Source: Oncomelania hupensis (taxonomy: Eukaryota > Mollusca > Gastropoda > Littorinimorpha > Pomatiopsidae). Taken from it: DNA of 64,000 nt. Under the pieces are notes generated by a model. That model had not been told where the DNA came from. It saw nothing but the letters and a program-made list of their open reading frames with translations, and did no database searches. The position numbers and the translations under genes were made by a program. Location of the stretch: contig CM072512.1 in assembly GCA_036898135.1 (NCBI GenBank), positions 11,051,812 through 11,115,811 of the forward strand, in the 5' to 3' direction. The stretch's first letter is position 1, and each line of letters starts with the position of its first letter. Positions 61,556 to 64,000 of this stretch are shown one piece after another.

Positions 61556-61719
61556 ACACAGTACACAGTGCTTGCAAAGTATCTCCATATTGACAAGGGT
61601 ATATAACGTTTGTAGATAGTACTGCATTTGATGTGCATTATAGCCATTCAGAGAAGCAGCTTCAACGCTTGAATATTGAAAATTCGAAGCTAAAGCTTGT
61701 TTGTTGGACCTCTCTTTTC

Positions 61720-61965
61720 TCAGGGTGGGATTCATGAGGGCAGTGCCTGTCTCCTCTCTTTGTTGCTATTGCCTTCTCAACAAGAGCTAGGTACCCTTTG
61801 ACCGCTAGCTTGGTGGACTGGAGTGTGTGTTGTGCGTTGTGTAGTTCAGTGGTTGCAGCCAGGTACTAACCGATCCCATCCGGGTTTGGTAGCTTGGCTC
61901 AGCGACACTTCGCAAAACAAATCTAGCATGCGCTTTAACCACCACACTAGATAGCAACACTGTTG
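61720..61965 (-). mobile_element. composite SINE, diverged second copy
   Basis: The minus strand has GTGTGGTGGTTAAAGCGC (tRNA-like) and GATCGGTTAGTACCTGG (5S-like). The remainder matches 59563-59760 in outline. Confidence 0.55.
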
Positions 61966-62021
61966 TACATGATAGACTGATAATAATGGTAATAGGCTCT
62001 AGATCCCGTCAGCTTCCTTCA

Positions 62022-62165
62022 CAAGGTCGGCGAAAGATTGTGCTGAGTGGTTTGGGGAGTCAGACGTCGCACCTAGGTCAGCAAGTGCACACCTCAGGCT
62101 GTTTGAGTTAGATGTTGTAACGGCAAGTGCCTTCAGCAGCTTTTAATACAAATAAATATTTTAAT
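62022..62165 (+). mobile_element. SINE family A, body and tail
   Basis: AAGATTGTGCTGAGTGG, then GCACACCTCAGGCTGTTTGA and GTGCCTTCAGCAGC. The tail is followed by AAT repeats. Confidence 0.6.
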
Positions 62166-62170
62166 AAATT

Positions 62171-62175
62171 AATTA

Positions 62176-62208
<33 letters not shown>

Positions 62209-62395
62209 TAATATAAAAATATTTTAGTAATAGTATTTATAATAATAATTTATAATAATCATTATAATAATAGTAATAATTATATTAATAGTATTTAATA
62301 ATAATCATTAATAACCATTATAATAATAATAATAGTAGTAGTAGTAGTACATGTAACATTAACAGTAATAATAATAATTATTATTATAATAATAA
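62171..62395. repeat. (AAT)n-rich tract
   Basis: Long degenerate AAT/TAATA repeat with a TAG/GTA stretch near 62330. Confidence 0.9.
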
Positions 62396-62399
62396 GTCA

Positions 62400-63505
62400 T
62401 TCCTCCATTCTTTTCTTTTTTTATAGAAGACGGTAGAAGTTTATCCCCAAGTTTGAGAGGTTCCTCTCCATCATGAATACAGGCTGTGTTCCTTCCACTT
62501 ACTTAGCCCACTGTTACTTTTTCTTGTTGATTGTGTCTCTACTGCTGATTGCTTTGTAGCAAGTCCTTTGTCCACTGTGCTTATGACCGTCCTATCCCTT
62601 ACTCTTGCACATGTGTACAACTAACTACCTACTGGTCAAGCACTACTGCACTGGACAGTCACTGTGGTTGTTAGTGAGGGTGGTGGTCTTGTGTGCATTA
62701 TTTTGTGCTGTGATGTTTTAGGAGTGGATCTTCCCTTTTTTCCCTCTTTTGTTTAGCTTTTGAGGAATACAGGAATTCAGATTTTGTTGACTTGGCTAGA
62801 GGTTTTGTCAGTCATTTAATTTTAGAGACAATTTGATACTCAGAAATGTTTCAGGTAGAATTATCAGTAATAATGATATTTTAAGAAAACAACAACACCA
62901 CAACAAGAACAACAATGCACACCACCAACATGACCACCACCACCATCAACAACAACAACAACCAAACAAATGTTTATTGGGTTACAAAGTTGTTAATTTG
63001 TTCATTCATTGATTCCTACACCATTTGTTATTTAACGATGAATTAAGAGTTATGTTGTTTTGTCATTTAATAAGTTAATGCTCACATTTTAATGTTAGAG
63101 AGTTGGGTCCTCTATCAGCCAGCAGTGCTATATAAGAACAATAAATGAACAGACTGTGTGTTCTTGAAGGAAATTGAAATGATACATATAGATATAACTT
63201 GATCAGCATAATTAAGCAAATAATAATGTCATAATAATAATAACAAGTAATAGAAACAGTAACGGAAACACCCAGATTAAAAAAAAGAGAGAAAGAGAGA
63301 GAGAGAGAGAAAAGAATGTGACATGTTATTCTCTCTCCATACCACCCCCAAACACACCCCTTCCTTTTCATCTCCCCCCCTGTATAAACCCTCTGCCCTT
63401 CTACTTCCCATGATCCCCCATAACACCCTCTCCCTCATCCATCCCCACTTCCCACACACACACACCTCGCTGAGAAGCATCGAAGTAGCATCACAATTTA
63501 AAGCA
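62400..63505. other. trio: trio intron, nothing specific recognised
   Basis: Contains AAC-rich repeats (62890-62965), a SINE-tail fragment (63095-63150) and CT/CA-rich stretches (63290-63470). No exon was found. Confidence 0.5.
63095..63150 (+). mobile_element. SINE family A, tail remnant
   Basis: GAGTTGGGTCCTCTATCAGC and CAGTGCTATATAAGAAC. Confidence 0.5.
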
Positions 63506-63509
63506 GCTA

Positions 63510-63988
63510 CAGGGCTCGACCCAACCGACTGTCCGACTGTCCGGGACAGACAGAGCCGGCTGCCAGACAGTTTGGATTGCTACCTAACCTGTCCGACGGT
63601 GGACGGGTATTTTTTAGCGGCCAAGTGGATCGGCATCGGTTTAATAGCATGTAGGGACCAACAGTGGAAGAGTATGACGCTGCCAGGGCACTGGACAGAT
63701 GGTGGCAGAGGGTCGCTAGAAGGGCTGTGCTCTAAACAAAGCAGGGACTGGCTGCTCACTTTTTTTTTTTAGTGTCCACTTGCTTTTGTTGACTTAATGG
63801 GACTTTGCCACGCAAAAGTGTTGGAGTGTGCAGTGTGCTGCAATACACATTATGTTGCAATACCATTGGCTTGAATATCTTACCTTTTGTGTTTCTTCAT
63901 CAAAATTGTAAGAAAAATTTAAACAGGTTGGATATGTTGCGGGACAGATAAAATATTTGAAAAAAGACAAAGTTGCTGTCGAGCCCTG
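63510..63988. mobile_element. hAT-like MITE, 11-bp terminal inverted repeats
   Basis: CAGGGCTCGAC at 63510-63520 and its exact complement at 63978-63988. No clear 8-bp target duplication is seen, and no transposase frame. Confidence 0.6.
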
Positions 63989-64000
63989 GGTTATAGTTTT

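Overview
This is eukaryotic, animal-type DNA. It is intron-rich and AT-rich, with many microsatellites, tRNA-derived SINEs, LINE fragments, two Ty3/gypsy LTR retrotransposons and several DNA transposons. The host gene, the Mag-like LTR elements and the style of the repeats suggest a lophotrochozoan, most likely a gastropod mollusc. That placement is an inference and was not tested by any search.

Layout. Positions 1-3.8 kb are mostly non-coding. They hold a small foldback MITE and, on the minus strand, a possible two-exon gene for a short secreted cysteine-rich peptide (1543-3445). Positions 3.8-9.1 kb are a nest of SINEs and copies of one LINE family in both orientations, including a 450-bp tandem duplication. 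A Tc1-type transposon with matching terminal repeats and TA target duplications occupies 10217-11800. Two nearly intact Ty3/gypsy elements follow in opposite orientations: 11955-16851 (minus strand, identical LTRs, one 1387-residue gag-pol frame) and 17436-22324 (plus strand, LTRs one base apart, frame break in the first zinc knuckle). A CR1/Jockey-like LINE lies at about 22462-24440.

From 25115 to the right edge the window is the 5' part of one large plus-strand gene, the trio/kalirin orthologue (a Rho-family guanine-exchange-factor scaffold). Fifteen coding exons are recognised with consistent splice phases. They encode the N-terminal leader, the whole SEC14 (CRAL-TRIO) domain and the first spectrin repeats, about 713 residues in all. 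The catalytic DH-PH modules would lie beyond the window. Intron 1 (13.9 kb) and the other introns carry LINEs, SINEs, MITEs, minisatellites and a roughly 0.55-kb repeat family with three long copies.

I see no bacterial, CRISPR or defence-type system. The most unusual signals are a five-fold 53-bp tandem duplication of the exon-15 splice acceptor, split by a 1.1-kb transposon; a SINE whose promoter head looks like tRNA joined to 5S rRNA; a possible 27-nt phase-neutral microexon; and a MITE inserted 15 bp after a splice donor.
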